This document shows positions 8,039-17,085 of a stretch of DNA of 64,000 bases, one piece after another. Made by a program: the position numbers and the translations under genes. The stretch is from JAXLYX01 sp046351215 (GTDB lineage: Bacteria > Myxococcota_A > Polyangia > Polyangiales > Houyiibacteriaceae). The notes below the pieces were generated by a model. The model searched no databases, was not told the DNA's origin, and was given only the letters and a program-made list of their open reading frames with translations. The stretch is from the NCBI GenBank assembly GCA_046351215.1, contig JAXLYX010000006.1, positions 248,001-312,000 on the forward strand, read 5' to 3'. The number at the start of each line of letters is the position of its first letter. Within the stretch, counting starts at the first letter, position 1.

Positions 8039-8821
8039 TCAGCCGTGTTCGGCGTTCGCGGCGTCCAGGAACGCAGGGCGCTCGCCGCCCCCGTGCACGA
8101 GGAGGTTCGCGCCGGTGACGTACGAGGAGAGGGAGGAGGCGAGGTAGAGCGTGACGTCGGCGATGTCGCCGGGCGTCGCGAGACGGCCGAGCGGGACGGT
8201 GCGAGCGACGCGCGCCACGCCTTCCTCGTCGCCGTAGTGCAGGTGCGCCTGCTCCGTGAGGATCATGCTGGCCGCGATCGAGTTGATCCGGACCTTCGGG
8301 GCCCACTCGACGGCCAGCGACTGCGTGAGCGAGATGAGGCCCGCCTTCGCGGCGCCGTAGGCCGCCGTGCCGGGCGAGGGGCGCACGCCGCTCACGCTCG
8401 CGATGTTCACGATCACGCCGCCGTCCGCCTGCTTCTGCATCTCGACGTTCGCGCGCTGCATGAAGTTCAGCGGGGCCGTCAGGTTCAGCGCGATGATCTT
8501 CTCGTGGAAGCGCGGCGAGGCCGTCGCCGCGTTCGTGAAGGGCGCGCCACCCGCGTTGTTCACGAGCACGTCGAGCTTGCCGAAGCGCTCGACCGCCGTC
8601 TTCACCACGCGATCGACCTGCTCCACGTCGCGCACGTCGGCCTGCACGAAGACGGCCGTGCGGCCGTCGACGGTCGGGAGATCCTCGACGGGGCTCCGCC
8701 CGCAGACGACCACGTCGGCGCCCGCGGCGAGGAACGCGGCGGTGATGCCGCGTCCGACGCCCTTCGTGCCGCCGGTGACGACGACGGACTTGCCGGTGAA
8801 ATCGAGGACTGGGGCGCTCAC
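8039..8821 (-). CDS. Short-chain dehydrogenase/reductase
   Basis: A classical SDR of 260 residues. TGGTKGVGRG binds the cofactor, NNAG follows, and the active-site residues are in IASVSG and YGAAKAG. It starts with GTG inside the GTGA overlap with the stop of the upstream SDR, so the two are translationally coupled. A hydroxyacyl-CoA or hydroxysteroid substrate is likely given the operon. KstR2-regulon SDRs such as Rv3548c/Rv3549c are the natural comparison, but I cannot assign it to one of them from the sequence alone. Confidence 0.85.
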   Translation of the reverse strand: MSAPVLDFTGKSVVVTGGTKGVGRGITAAFLAAGADVVVCGRSPVEDLPTVDGRTAVFVQADVRDVEQVDRVVKTAVERFGKLDVLVNNAGGAPFTNAATASPRFHEKIIALNLTAPLNFMQRANVEMQKQADGGVIVNIASVSGVRPSPGTAAYGAAKAGLISLTQSLAVEWAPKVRINSIAASMILTEQAHLHYGDEEGVARVARTVPLGRLATPGDIADVTLYLASSLSSYVTGANLLVHGGGERPAFLDAANAEHG

Positions 8822-9723
8822 GTTCCGTAGACCTTCACGGAGGGGCGGGCCTCGGCGATCAGCTTCTCCACGTGGGCGCCGATCTCGGCCGGGTTCCAGC
8901 GACGGCCGACGTCGACCGTCTTCTCCTCGCGGTAGCCGTCCATCACCGTGATGCGGCCGCCGGTGACCTCCCAGACGCGGCCGGTGATGCCCTTCGACTG
9001 GCTCGAGCCGAGCCAGGTCACGAAGGGGGAGACGTTCGAGGGATCGTTCGCGTCGAAGCCCTCGTCGGGCTTCTTCATCGCGTCCGCGAAGACCGCCTCG
9101 GTCATGCGCGTGCGGGCGATCGGAGCGATCGCGTGCGCGTTGACGCCGTAGCGGCCGAGCTCCGCGGCCTGGACGAGCGTGAGGGTCGCGATGCCGGCCT
9201 TGGCGGCCGAGTAGGCCGACTGACCCATGCTGCCGAGCAGCCCGGCGCCCGAGCTCGTGTTGATGATGCGAGCGTCCGGCATGCGGCCCGCCTTCGCCTC
9301 GTCGCGCCAGTAGGCGGCCGCGTGGCGGGCGATGCAGAAGTGGCCCTTCAGGTGGACGCGGATCACCGCGTCCCACTCCTCCTCGGAGCAGCTCACGAAC
9401 ATGCGGTCGCGGACGAAGCCGGCGTTGTTCACGACGACGTCGAGACGGCCGAAGCGCTCGATCGTCTCGGCCACGAGGCCCTTCGTCTGCTCCCAATTCG
9501 CGACGTCGGCGCCGTTCGCGAAGGCCTCGCCGCCCATCGCGCGGATCGTCTCGACGACTTCCTGCGCGGGGCTCTGATCGCCGCCTTCGCCGTGGTTCGA
9601 GACGCCGAGGTCGTTCACGACGACCTTCGCGCCCTGGCGGGCGAACTCGAGCGCGTGCTCGCGACCGATGCCGCGGCCCGCGCCGGTGACGATGACGACA
9701 CGACCTTCACAGATGCCACTCAT
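8818..9723 (-). CDS. ChsB1/Hsd4A-like SDR (17-beta-hydroxysteroid / 3-hydroxyacyl-CoA dehydrogenase)
   Basis: This 301-residue SDR has VTGAGRGIGREHA, then VVVNDLGV with an inserted loop typical of peroxisomal MFE-2/HSD17B4-type dehydrogenases. It also has NNAGFVRDRM, HLKGHF, RHAAAYWR, NTSSGAGL and YSAAKAGI. These are the signatures I recall for mycobacterial Hsd4A/ChsB1 (Rv3502c), which oxidises 3-hydroxyacyl steroid-CoA and 17-beta-hydroxysteroids. The C-terminal extension of about 40 residues (REEKTVDVGRRW onward) also fits that group. Its ATG overlaps the stop of the MDR gene (ATGA). The exact substrate is inferred from family and operon. Confidence 0.82.
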   Translation of the reverse strand: MSGICEGRVVIVTGAGRGIGREHALEFARQGAKVVVNDLGVSNHGEGGDQSPAQEVVETIRAMGGEAFANGADVANWEQTKGLVAETIERFGRLDVVVNNAGFVRDRMFVSCSEEEWDAVIRVHLKGHFCIARHAAAYWRDEAKAGRMPDARIINTSSGAGLLGSMGQSAYSAAKAGIATLTLVQAAELGRYGVNAHAIAPIARTRMTEAVFADAMKKPDEGFDANDPSNVSPFVTWLGSSQSKGITGRVWEVTGGRITVMDGYREEKTVDVGRRWNPAEIGAHVEKLIAEARPSVKVYGT

Positions 9724-10757
9724 GTCGAGCTTCCTTCCGGGTCCGCGAGGCGGACCATGAGCTTGCCGCGATGCGATCCGTCGAAGAGACGGAGGAAGTG
9801 TCGGGGCGCGTTGTCGAGCCCGTCGATCACCTCGTCGCGGTAGCGGAGCTTTCCTTCCCGGATGAACGCGGCGATCCGTTGCCGCGCCTCCGGATAACGC
9901 TTCGCGAAGTCGATCGTGACGAAGCCCTGCATGCACGCCCGCTTCGCCAGGAGCTGCATGTAGTTCCGCGGTCCGACCGGCGCCTCGGTCGCGTTGATCT
10001 GGGAGATGGCCCCGCAGAGCACGACGCGGGCCCCCACGTTGATCCGGCCGAGGACCGTGTCGAGGATCTCGCCTCCGACGCTGTCGAAGTAGACGTCGAC
10101 GCCCTTCGGGCAGGTGCGCTTCAGCGCCTCGCGGAGGTCCTCGTGTCGGTAGTCGATCGCGGCGTCGAAGCCGAGCTCCTCGACCAGCCACTTCGCCTTC
10201 GCGGCATCGCTCGTGAGGCCGACGGCCCGTGCGCCCGCGATCTTCGCGAGCTGACCGACGAGCGAGCCGACGCTGCCCGACGCGGCGCTCACGACGACCG
10301 TCTCGCCCTCCTTCGGACGTCCGATCTCGAACAGACCGAAGTACGCCGTGAGACCGCTCCCTCCGAAGACGTTCGGCAGGCTGTGGAGCGGGATGCCCGG
10401 CTCGGGCTGCATGCGGCCGTGGAAGCCGTGCGTGTCGAGGACGCTGTACTCCTCCCAACCGGCGAGCGTCGAGTGGAGCTGGCCCGGCTCGATGCCGGGG
10501 ATCCGCGACTCGATCACCTGGCTGAGGTTGCCGCTCCGCACGGGGGAGCCGAGCGCGATCGGGGGCATGTACGAGCCCTTGGACTCGTTCATCCACCCCC
10601 GGATCGCCGGGTCGAGCATCAGGTAGAGATTCCGGACGAGGGCCTGACCCTCGCCGAGCTCGGGGACCTCGACCTCGTCGAGACGGAAGTCCCCGTCCTG
10701 CGGCACGCCCACGGGGCGTCGCACGAGGAGCACACGTCGATTCCGTCTCGAAGCCAT
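9720..10757 (-). CDS. NADP-dependent MDR oxidoreductase (PTGR/leukotriene B4 dehydrogenase type)
   Basis: A zinc-free medium-chain reductase of 345 residues. It shows LMLDPAIRGWM, VVSAASGSVGSLVGQ (nucleotide-binding loop), YFDSVGGEILD and LCGAISQINA, the usual marks of prostaglandin/leukotriene B4 reductase-type enoyl reductases that saturate an activated double bond with NADPH. No structural-zinc cysteines are present. In this operon it could reduce an enone or enoyl-CoA from steroid ring degradation. The 25-bp gap to the thiolase and the 4-nt overlap with the next SDR place it in the same transcript. Confidence 0.82.
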   Translation of the reverse strand: MASRRNRRVLLVRRPVGVPQDGDFRLDEVEVPELGEGQALVRNLYLMLDPAIRGWMNESKGSYMPPIALGSPVRSGNLSQVIESRIPGIEPGQLHSTLAGWEEYSVLDTHGFHGRMQPEPGIPLHSLPNVFGGSGLTAYFGLFEIGRPKEGETVVVSAASGSVGSLVGQLAKIAGARAVGLTSDAAKAKWLVEELGFDAAIDYRHEDLREALKRTCPKGVDVYFDSVGGEILDTVLGRINVGARVVLCGAISQINATEAPVGPRNYMQLLAKRACMQGFVTIDFAKRYPEARQRIAAFIREGKLRYRDEVIDGLDNAPRHFLRLFDGSHRGKLMVRLADPEGSST

Positions 10758-10782
10758 CGCTTCCCCGGTTCCCGTCGAGGGC

Positions 10783-12000
10783 TCAGAGACGCTCGACGAT
10801 CATGGCCATGCCCTGGCCACCACCGACGCACATCGTCTCGAGGCCGTAGCGGCCGCCGCGCTGCTCCAGGTTGTGGAGGAGCGTCGTCATGATGCGGGCG
10901 CCCGTCATGCCGAACGGATGGCCGAGCGCGATGGCGCCGCCGTTCACGTTCAGCTTCTCCCACGGGATGCCGAGCTCCTTCGCGGAGGGAACGACCTGGG
11001 CGGCGAAGGCCTCGTTGATCTCGACGAGGTCGATGTCCTGGATCTTGAGCCCGGCACGCGCGAGCGCCTTCTTGCTCGCCTCGACCGGCCCCATGCCCAT
11101 GATCTCGGGGTTCAGGGCCGACACGCCGCTCGAGACGATGCGGGCGAGCGGGCGGAGGCCGAGCGCCTTCGCCTTCTCCTCGCTCATCACGACGACCGCC
11201 GCCGCACCGTCGTTCAGCGGGCAGGCGTTGCCGGCCGTGACCGTGCCGGTCTCGCTGAAGACGGGCTTGAGGCCGCCGAGCTTCTCGGCCGTCGTGCCGG
11301 CGCGCGGGCAGTCGTCCTTGTCGACGACGTTGCCGTTCGCGAGCGTCACCGGCGTGATCTCGGCGGCGAAGAAGCCGTTCTCCTGCGCGGCGGCGGCCCG
11401 CTGCTGCGAGAGCGCGGCGAACTCGTCCTGCTCGCGGCGCGAGACCTTGTAGGCCTGCGCGACGTTCTCGGCGGTCTGGCCCATCTGGATGTAGACGTCG
11501 GGGAGGCCGGCGCCCGCGGTCCAGTCGCCCTCGCCACCCATGGCGCGCTTGTGGGAGCGGGCCATCGCGTCCGAGAAGAGCGTGTTCAGCGTCCCCTCCA
11601 TGCCGTCGGCCTTGCCCTTCGTGAAGCGCGAGACCGTCTCGACGCCGCCGGCGACGAAGACGTCGCCTTCGCCCGCCATGATCGCGTGGGCGGCCATGCG
11701 GATCGTCTGGAGCGACGAGGAGCAGTAGCGGTTCACGGTGGCGCCCGGGACGTCGGGGAGCCCCGCGAGGAGGCTCGCGACGCGGGCGATGTTGTAGCCC
11801 TGCTCGCCGGCGGGCTGCGCGCAGCCGAGCAGCACGTCCTCGATCAGGGCCGGATCGAGGTTCGGCACCTTGGCGAGCGCCGCCTTGATCACGTGCGCCG
11901 CGAGGTCGTCGGGACGAACGTCGACGAGGGAGCCCTTGTAGGCGCGGCCGATGGGGGTGCGGGCGGTGGCGACGATGACTGCGTTGCGCATGGCGTTCAT
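10783..12000 (-). CDS. Acetyl-CoA acyltransferase (thiolase)
   Basis: A complete biosynthetic/degradative thiolase (405 residues) that cleaves 3-ketoacyl-CoA. The nucleophile is Cys93 in NRYCSSSLQ; the other catalytic residues are in NEAFAAQ, GGAIALGHPFG and CVGGGQG. It resembles general FadA/FadI enzymes more than FadA5 or FadA6; a FadA6-like thiolase is encoded separately at 22,221. The ATG at 12,000 overlaps the synthetase stop; a second ATG nine bases on is an alternative start. It probably releases acetyl- or propionyl-CoA from side-chain or HIP intermediates. Confidence 0.9.
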   Translation of the reverse strand: MNAMRNAVIVATARTPIGRAYKGSLVDVRPDDLAAHVIKAALAKVPNLDPALIEDVLLGCAQPAGEQGYNIARVASLLAGLPDVPGATVNRYCSSSLQTIRMAAHAIMAGEGDVFVAGGVETVSRFTKGKADGMEGTLNTLFSDAMARSHKRAMGGEGDWTAGAGLPDVYIQMGQTAENVAQAYKVSRREQDEFAALSQQRAAAAQENGFFAAEITPVTLANGNVVDKDDCPRAGTTAEKLGGLKPVFSETGTVTAGNACPLNDGAAAVVVMSEEKAKALGLRPLARIVSSGVSALNPEIMGMGPVEASKKALARAGLKIQDIDLVEINEAFAAQVVPSAKELGIPWEKLNVNGGAIALGHPFGMTGARIMTTLLHNLEQRGGRYGLETMCVGGGQGMAMIVERL

Positions 12001-13694
12001 TCCTCGATGAAGGTGCTCGCGGTCTCGGCCACGAGGACGTGCTTCAGGACTTTTCCGGTCGCGTTCCGGGGCAGGGCCTCGGTCCGCAGGTCCCAATGGG
12101 TCGGGACCTTGTAGTAGGCGAGGGTCTCCGCGACCCACGCGCTCAGCTCTTCCTTGGTCGGCGAGGCGCCGGGCTTCGTGACGACGAAGGCCTTCACTTC
12201 CTGGCCGAACTCGTCGGACTCGATGCCCACGACGGCGGCCTCGGCGACCCCCGGATGGTCCTCCAACCGATGCTCGATTTCCACCGGATACACGTTCTCG
12301 CCGCCCCGGAGGATGAGGTCGCGCTTGCGGGTGGCGAGGTAGAGCCTCCCGCCCTCGAAGGAGCCGACGTCCCCCGTGTCGAGCCAGCGGCCCGGCCGGA
12401 TGCTCTCGGCCGTGGCTTCCGCGTTCCGCCAGTACTCCTTCATCACCAGCGGACCGCGCACGTGGATCGCGCCCTCCTCGCCCTCGGGCAGCGCCCGGCC
12501 GGAGGCGTCGCGGATCTCCACCTCGACCGTCGGCAGGGGGCGCCCGGCCGAGTCCGGGAACGTCGTGAGCTCCTCGCCGGGGTTCATCGTCGTGAAGGCC
12601 GTGCCCTCGGTCAGCCCGTAGCCGACGCTGAGGTATCGGAGGATGCTCGGGATCGAGCTCCGTGCGAGGAGCTGGAGCCGCTTCGGGATCGGCGAGCCCC
12701 CGCCGCCGACGAGCCGCATCGACCGCAGATCGAACTCGCCGATGCGGGGGTGGTGGAGGAGGCGGTGCAGGATGGTCGACGTGTAGCCCCAGCCGGTGAC
12801 CTTCTCCTGCTCGATCAGGGAGAGCGCGACCTCGGGATCGAATCGTCCGACCGTCCAGACGCTCTTCGCGCCTCCCGCGAGCGTCGAGATCGCCGCCGCG
12901 TGCAGGCCGGAGACGTGGAAGAGAGGGCTCGTCACGAGCGTGCAGGTAGGCAGCGGAGCCTGGCCCGGCTCGATCGGCTGCGGCGGGAAGAGCGCGAGCA
13001 TGCGCGCGCCGTGGAAGAAGCTCGTCGTGATCGCCGAGCAGAGGTTCACGTGCATGTGGACGACGCCCTTGGGCCGTCCGGTCGTGCCGCTCGTGTAGAG
13101 GATCAGGCAGGGATCCTCGGGAGCGATGGGTTCCGTCGGGAGGGCGGCGTCCGGATGCGCGTTCCAGATCGCGTCGAAGTCGCTCTCCATCACGATCACG
13201 GGCACGCCGGGATCGGCTCCCTCGAGGCGTGCGAGCCGCTTGAAGTCGGCGACGAGGACCTTGGGCTCCGAGTCGCGGAGGCCGTAGGCGATCTCGTCGC
13301 CCGTCCACCAGCCGTTCAGGCCCACCGCGATCGCGTCGAGCGCGACGGTCGCCCAGAACGTCACGATCCACTCCGGCGAGTTCGCGCCGAGGATCGCGAC
13401 CCGATCGCCCTTGCCGACGCCGTAGCGCTCCCGCAGCACCTTCGCGGTCGACGCGACCTTCGCGAGGTGATCGCGGTAGGTGAAACGCCGCTTCGTCTTC
13501 CCGTCCGAGAAGACGAGGTATTCGGCGTCACCGAAGCTCGCGCTGCGCTCGAGCACCGCGCGGAGATGCGGCGCGCGATTCTTGAAGAGCTTCACCCGCT
13601 CGCCGAGGACCTCGCCCTCCTCGAGCTCGAACGGAGCGCCGGGGGCCAGGAGCATGGCCTCGACACGCGCGATCGCTTCGGGGAGAGCGGTCAT
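11997..13694 (-). CDS. Acyl-CoA synthetase (AMP-dependent ligase)
   Basis: The 565-residue adenylate-forming ligase has the P-loop YTSGTTGRPKG, YGLTEG, the hinge motif TGDVGSFEGGRLYLATRKRD and PRNATGKVLK with the catalytic Lys. It activates a carboxylate as an acyl-CoA. The long N-terminus before the first core strand, KNRAPHLRAVLE, and the GYTSTILH region differ from FadD3 and FadD19 in this window, so the substrate is probably different (fatty acid or another steroid acid). It is the first gene of the left HIP operon, 17 bp downstream of a perfect KstR-type palindrome. Confidence 0.88.
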   Translation of the reverse strand: MTALPEAIARVEAMLLAPGAPFELEEGEVLGERVKLFKNRAPHLRAVLERSASFGDAEYLVFSDGKTKRRFTYRDHLAKVASTAKVLRERYGVGKGDRVAILGANSPEWIVTFWATVALDAIAVGLNGWWTGDEIAYGLRDSEPKVLVADFKRLARLEGADPGVPVIVMESDFDAIWNAHPDAALPTEPIAPEDPCLILYTSGTTGRPKGVVHMHVNLCSAITTSFFHGARMLALFPPQPIEPGQAPLPTCTLVTSPLFHVSGLHAAAISTLAGGAKSVWTVGRFDPEVALSLIEQEKVTGWGYTSTILHRLLHHPRIGEFDLRSMRLVGGGGSPIPKRLQLLARSSIPSILRYLSVGYGLTEGTAFTTMNPGEELTTFPDSAGRPLPTVEVEIRDASGRALPEGEEGAIHVRGPLVMKEYWRNAEATAESIRPGRWLDTGDVGSFEGGRLYLATRKRDLILRGGENVYPVEIEHRLEDHPGVAEAAVVGIESDEFGQEVKAFVVTKPGASPTKEELSAWVAETLAYYKVPTHWDLRTEALPRNATGKVLKHVLVAETASTFIEE

Positions 13695-13710
13695 CGGAAC
13701 CCTCGAAGAG

Positions 13711-13724
13711 TGAAACGTGTTTCA
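13711..13724. promoter_or_regulatory. KstR-type operator, site B
   Basis: TGAAACGTGTTTCA is symmetrical outside its central two bases and matches TnnAACnnGTTnnA. It occupies the 57-bp gap between the SDR stop and the start of the minus-strand synthetase operon, 17 bp before the ATG. A bound repressor would block transcription of the ten-gene left operon. Confidence 0.75.
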
Positions 13725-13751
13725 GTCTTTGCAAGCGCCGAACGGCGCCTT

Positions 13752-14519
13752 CTACAAGCTGTATCCGCCGTCGAGCATGATGCGCTGGCCCGTGACGTAG
13801 CTCGCACGGCTCGAGGCGAGGAAGGCCACGGCTTCGGCCACTTCCTGGGCGGAGCCGAACCGACGGAGCGCGGTGTTACGCTTCGCGGCGGCGATCCACT
13901 CTGCCGTGAAATCCCCGTTGGCGACGAGACGCGGAAAGAGCCCCGTCTCGATCACGCCGAGGCCGACGATGTTCGCGCGGATGCCGAACCGACCCTCCTC
14001 GCGCGCGATGCCCTTGAGGAGCGCTTCGACCGCGCCCTTCGGTGCGACCGAGAGCACGTCGCCCGCGGGATAGCGCTCGAGGCCGGCGGAGCTGACGTAG
14101 ACGAAGGAGCCTCCGCCGCCCGCGCGGAAGAGGGGGAGGGCGGCGTGCGCGACGTGGAAGAAGCCGTTCACGTCGGCGTCGATCACCTGCTTCCACTCCT
14201 CCACCGAGACCTGGCTGATGAAGGGCTGCTTGATGTTCGAGCCCGCGGCGCAGACGACGGTGTGGATCCGCCCGTGTGCCTCGGCGACCTCGTGGAGGAA
14301 GCGCGCGACGCCGTCGGCGTCGGTGAGCGAGACCTGGTGGATGCTCGCCTTCCGCCCCTTCGCGCGGATCTCTTCGGCGGCCTCCTCGGCCGCGGCCGCG
14401 TTTCCGCGGTAGGTGAGCGCCACGTCCGCGCCGTAGTGGGCGAGGCGCTCGCAGATCGCGCGACCCACGCCGCCGCTCCCGCCGAAGACCACGGCGGCTC
14501 CGTTCGGGAAGTCGCTCAT
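13752..14519 (-). CDS. Short-chain dehydrogenase/reductase
   Basis: A 255-residue SDR that starts in ATGA overlap with the end of fadD3. The cofactor loop is FGGSGGVGRA, the NNAG position reads CAAG, the catalytic Ser is in VSSAGLE, and the C-terminus is GGYSL. The usual YxxxK is not clear: the segment reads LSVAPKGAVEAL, so the Tyr is replaced while the Lys is kept. It is otherwise FabG-like in length. Loss of the Tyr would make it catalytically unusual or non-reductive. Its place beside fadD3 suggests a role in HIP metabolism. Confidence 0.8.
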   Translation of the reverse strand: MSDFPNGAAVVFGGSGGVGRAICERLAHYGADVALTYRGNAAAAEEAAEEIRAKGRKASIHQVSLTDADGVARFLHEVAEAHGRIHTVVCAAGSNIKQPFISQVSVEEWKQVIDADVNGFFHVAHAALPLFRAGGGGSFVYVSSAGLERYPAGDVLSVAPKGAVEALLKGIAREEGRFGIRANIVGLGVIETGLFPRLVANGDFTAEWIAAAKRNTALRRFGSAQEVAEAVAFLASSRASYVTGQRIMLDGGYSL

Positions 14520-16111
14520 CTCGAGAGCTCCCGGAGCTCGAACTTCGTGACCTTCCCGGTCGCGTTCCGCGGCAGCTTCTCGAGCACCTTCACGCGCCGC
14601 GGCACCTTGAAGTTCGCCATGTTGGCCTTGCACCAGGCGAGCAGGGCGTCCGCGTCGAGGGTCTTCCCCGGCTTCGGGACGACGAAGGCCATCCCGACCT
14701 CGCCGAGGCGCTCGTCGGGGATGCCGATCACGGCGACCTCCGCGATGTCGCCCTGCTTCAGCATCACGTTCTCGATCTCGGCCGGGTAGGCGTTGAAGCC
14801 GCCGACGATGAACATGTCCTTCAGGCGGTCCGTGATGCGGAGGTAGCCGCGGGCGTCCATCGTGCCGACGTCGCCGGTGTGGAGAAAGCCCTCCGCGTCG
14901 ATCGTGGAGTTCGTCTCCTCGGCCGCGTCGAAGTAGCCCTTCATGACGTTGAAGCCGCGCACGACGATCTCGCCGGCCTCGTCGGGGCCGAGCGTCTTGC
15001 CCTCGCGGTCGACGATCTTCACCTCGACGCCGGGGATGGCACGACCGGAGGTCTGCGCGATCGTCTCGGCGGAGTCCTCCGGGCGGCACATCGAGACCGT
15101 GCCCGTCGTCTCCGTCAGGCCGTAGGCCGTGAGCACCGAGCGGAAGCCGAGCTTCTCGCGCATCGCGTGCACGAGCTCGACCGGGATCACCGCGGCTCCC
15201 GTGACGGCGAGCCGGAGGGACGAGAGGTCGAACGAGCCGAGGTCCGGCTGCATGAGCATCGACTGGTAGATCGCCGGCGGGCCGGGGAAGACCGTGACCT
15301 TGTCGTTCGAGATCCGCTCGAGGACCCGGCGCGCGTCGAAGACCGACTCCGGGAGGATGGTCGCGCCCATCATCAGCGCCGCGAGGATCCCCGCCTTGTA
15401 GCCGAAGCTGTGGAAGAACGGATTGACGATCAGGTAGCGATCGCCGGCGTCGAGCCCGGCGATGTGGGCCCAGCTCCGGAAGGTCCGGAGGTTCTGGGCG
15501 TGCGAGCACATCGCGCCCTTCGGCTTGCCGGTCGTCCCCGAGGTGAAGAGGATGTCGGCGAGGTCCTCGGGCTCCACGTGCGAGGTGCGCGCCTCGAGGT
15601 GCGCGTCCGAGACCCCCTCGGCGCTCGCGACGAACGAGGCGAAGGAGAGGGTGTGCTCGGGCAGGTCGCCGCGGAGCACGACGACGTGGGCGAGGTCGGG
15701 CGTGCGCTCGCCCGAGTCGCGGAGCATGGCGACGTAGTCGGTGCCGAGGAAGCCGCTGACGGTGAAGAGGACCTTCGCACGGCTCTTCTGCAGCAGGTAC
15801 GCGGCCTCGATGCCGCGGTAGCGGGTGTTGACCGGGACGACGACGCCGCCGACGGAATGCGTCGCGAGCGCGGCGACGACCCACTCCCAGACGTTGGGGG
15901 CCCAGATCGCGACGCGGTCGCCGTGGGCGACGTCGAGCGCGAGGAGGGCCTTCGCGGCTTCGCGCACCTTCCGCTCGAGGTCGGCGTAGGTGATGTGCAC
16001 GTCGCCGTCCTCGATGGCGTTCCGATTCCCGTGGCGCGACGCGGACGTCGCGAGCATCCGGGGGATGGTGCCGAACTCGAGATCGCCGCGGGGCCCCTCT
16101 TCGGTCGTCAT
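14516..16111 (-). CDS. fadD3: HIP-CoA ligase FadD3
   Basis: The 531-residue AMP-forming ligase contains FTSGTTGKPKG, NPFFHSFGYKAGI, FPGPPAIYQS, AYGLTETTG, TDRLKDMFIVGGFN and LPRNATGKV. The HSFGYKAGI and GPPAIYQS segments are close to what I recall of mycobacterial FadD3 (Rv3561), which adds CoA to the propionate of HIP and so starts C/D-ring degradation. The ATG at 16,111 follows AGGAGG; an upstream in-frame ATG adds ten residues with no such site. It diverges from echA20 across a region with two KstR-type palindromes. Confidence 0.9.
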   Translation of the reverse strand: MTTEEGPRGDLEFGTIPRMLATSASRHGNRNAIEDGDVHITYADLERKVREAAKALLALDVAHGDRVAIWAPNVWEWVVAALATHSVGGVVVPVNTRYRGIEAAYLLQKSRAKVLFTVSGFLGTDYVAMLRDSGERTPDLAHVVVLRGDLPEHTLSFASFVASAEGVSDAHLEARTSHVEPEDLADILFTSGTTGKPKGAMCSHAQNLRTFRSWAHIAGLDAGDRYLIVNPFFHSFGYKAGILAALMMGATILPESVFDARRVLERISNDKVTVFPGPPAIYQSMLMQPDLGSFDLSSLRLAVTGAAVIPVELVHAMREKLGFRSVLTAYGLTETTGTVSMCRPEDSAETIAQTSGRAIPGVEVKIVDREGKTLGPDEAGEIVVRGFNVMKGYFDAAEETNSTIDAEGFLHTGDVGTMDARGYLRITDRLKDMFIVGGFNAYPAEIENVMLKQGDIAEVAVIGIPDERLGEVGMAFVVPKPGKTLDADALLAWCKANMANFKVPRRVKVLEKLPRNATGKVTKFELRELSR

Positions 16112-16221
16112 GGTCCTCCTCGTGGGCGGTGCACGACCCACGGGCGGCCTTTCGCGCTTCGCGTTCGGCCTCGTGGATCTCTCACGTCGTGGTCGACAGG
16201 AACGCTGTCGAGGAGTAGAAC

Positions 16222-16235
16222 TGAAACACGTTCTA
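16222..16235. promoter_or_regulatory. KstR-type operator, site C1
   Basis: TGAAACACGTTCTA fits TnnAACnnGTTnnA. It is the fadD3-proximal of two palindromes in the 194-bp region between divergent fadD3 and echA20. Its centre is 33 bp from that of site C2, about three helical turns, so two repressor dimers could bind the same face. Confidence 0.75.
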
Positions 16236-16254
16236 GTCGGCTTGACCAGGTGAA

Positions 16255-16268
16255 AAGAACACGTTTCA
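16255..16268. promoter_or_regulatory. KstR-type operator, site C2
   Basis: AAGAACACGTTTCA matches the KstR palindrome except that the first base is A. A TTGACC element at 16,242-16,247 lies ahead of it, and the site would cover the -10 region of an echA20 promoter. It lies 38 bp before the echA20 ATG. Confidence 0.7.
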
Positions 16269-16305
16269 CTTGGGCGCGTCCAGCCGGACCGTAGGAGGCT
16301 CGAGT

Positions 16306-17061
16306 ATGCCGATTTCGTGGGAGATTCGCGACCACATCGCCGAGGTCTGCATGGACCACCCGCCGGTGAACGCCCTGACCGTCGCCGGCTGGTTCGAGCT
16401 CGCCGACGTAATTACCAAGTGCGGCGACAATCCCGATGTGCGCGTCGTCATTCTCCACGCGAAGGGGCGCGGTTTCAACGCCGGCGTCGACATCAAGGAG
16501 ATGCAGAACACGGAGGGCTTCGAGGCCCTCCTCGGCGCGAACAAGGGCTGCTGGACCGCCTTCAAGGCCGTCTACGAGTGCAAGGTCCCCGTGATCTCCG
16601 CGGTCCACGGCTTCTGCGTGGGCGGCGGCATCGGCCTCGTCGGAAACTCCGACCTCATCCTCGCGACCAAGGGAGCGAAGTTCGGTCTTCCCGAGGTCGA
16701 CCGCGGCGCGCTCGGCGCGGCGACGCACCTCGCCCGCCTCGTCCCGCCCCTCAAGATGCGCGCCATGGTCCTCACCTGCGAGAACGCGACCGCCGAAGAG
16801 CTCCACGCCTTCGGCTCCGTCTACGCCGTGGTCGAGAACCAGGAGCAGCTCCTCGAGAAGGCGCGCGAGGTCGCCCGCTCCATCGTCAAGAAGCTCCCCC
16901 GCGTCGTCCGCACGGCGAAGGAGTGCCTCAACAACATCGATCCGGTCGACGTGAACCGGAGCTACCGCTTCGAGCAGGGCTTCACCTTCGAGCTGAACCT
17001 CGCGGGCGTCGCCGACGAAGCACGCGACGCCTTCGTCGAGAAGCGCGACGTGAAGTCCTGA
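16306..17061 (+). CDS. echA20: Steroid D-ring opening crotonase-family hydrolase EchA20
   Basis: This 251-residue crotonase-fold protein has GRGFNAGVDIKEMQ, NGCW-type helix, GFCVGGGIGLVGNSD and FGLPEVDRGALGAATHL, plus a C-terminal YRFEQGFTFELNLAG. These segments are nearly those I recall for mycobacterial EchA20 (Rv3550), which opens the last-but-one ring of the HIP skeleton hydrolytically. The oxyanion-hole segments look intact. The ATG at 16,306 has AGGAGG upstream; an in-frame ATG 12 codons earlier lies inside the operator region and is rejected. It heads the ipdABC operon, as in mycobacteria. Confidence 0.92.
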   Translation: MPISWEIRDHIAEVCMDHPPVNALTVAGWFELADVITKCGDNPDVRVVILHAKGRGFNAGVDIKEMQNTEGFEALLGANKGCWTAFKAVYECKVPVISAVHGFCVGGGIGLVGNSDLILATKGAKFGLPEVDRGALGAATHLARLVPPLKMRAMVLTCENATAEELHAFGSVYAVVENQEQLLEKAREVARSIVKKLPRVVRTAKECLNNIDPVDVNRSYRFEQGFTFELNLAGVADEARDAFVEKRDVKS

Positions 17062-17085
17062 TTCCCCCTCACGAAGGACCAGACA

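Noticed and set aside
10783..12000. First thiolase as FadA5 or FadA6
   Set aside because: Its nucleophile region NRYCSSSLQ and overall strings are of the general FadA type; the thiolase at 22,221 carries the FadA6-like segments.
16112..16305. KstR2-type motif (AnCAAGnnCTTGnT) at the HIP promoters
   Set aside because: I looked for CAAGnnCTTG in the fadD3/echA20 gap and the other HIP control regions and found none; only KstR-type palindromes are present.
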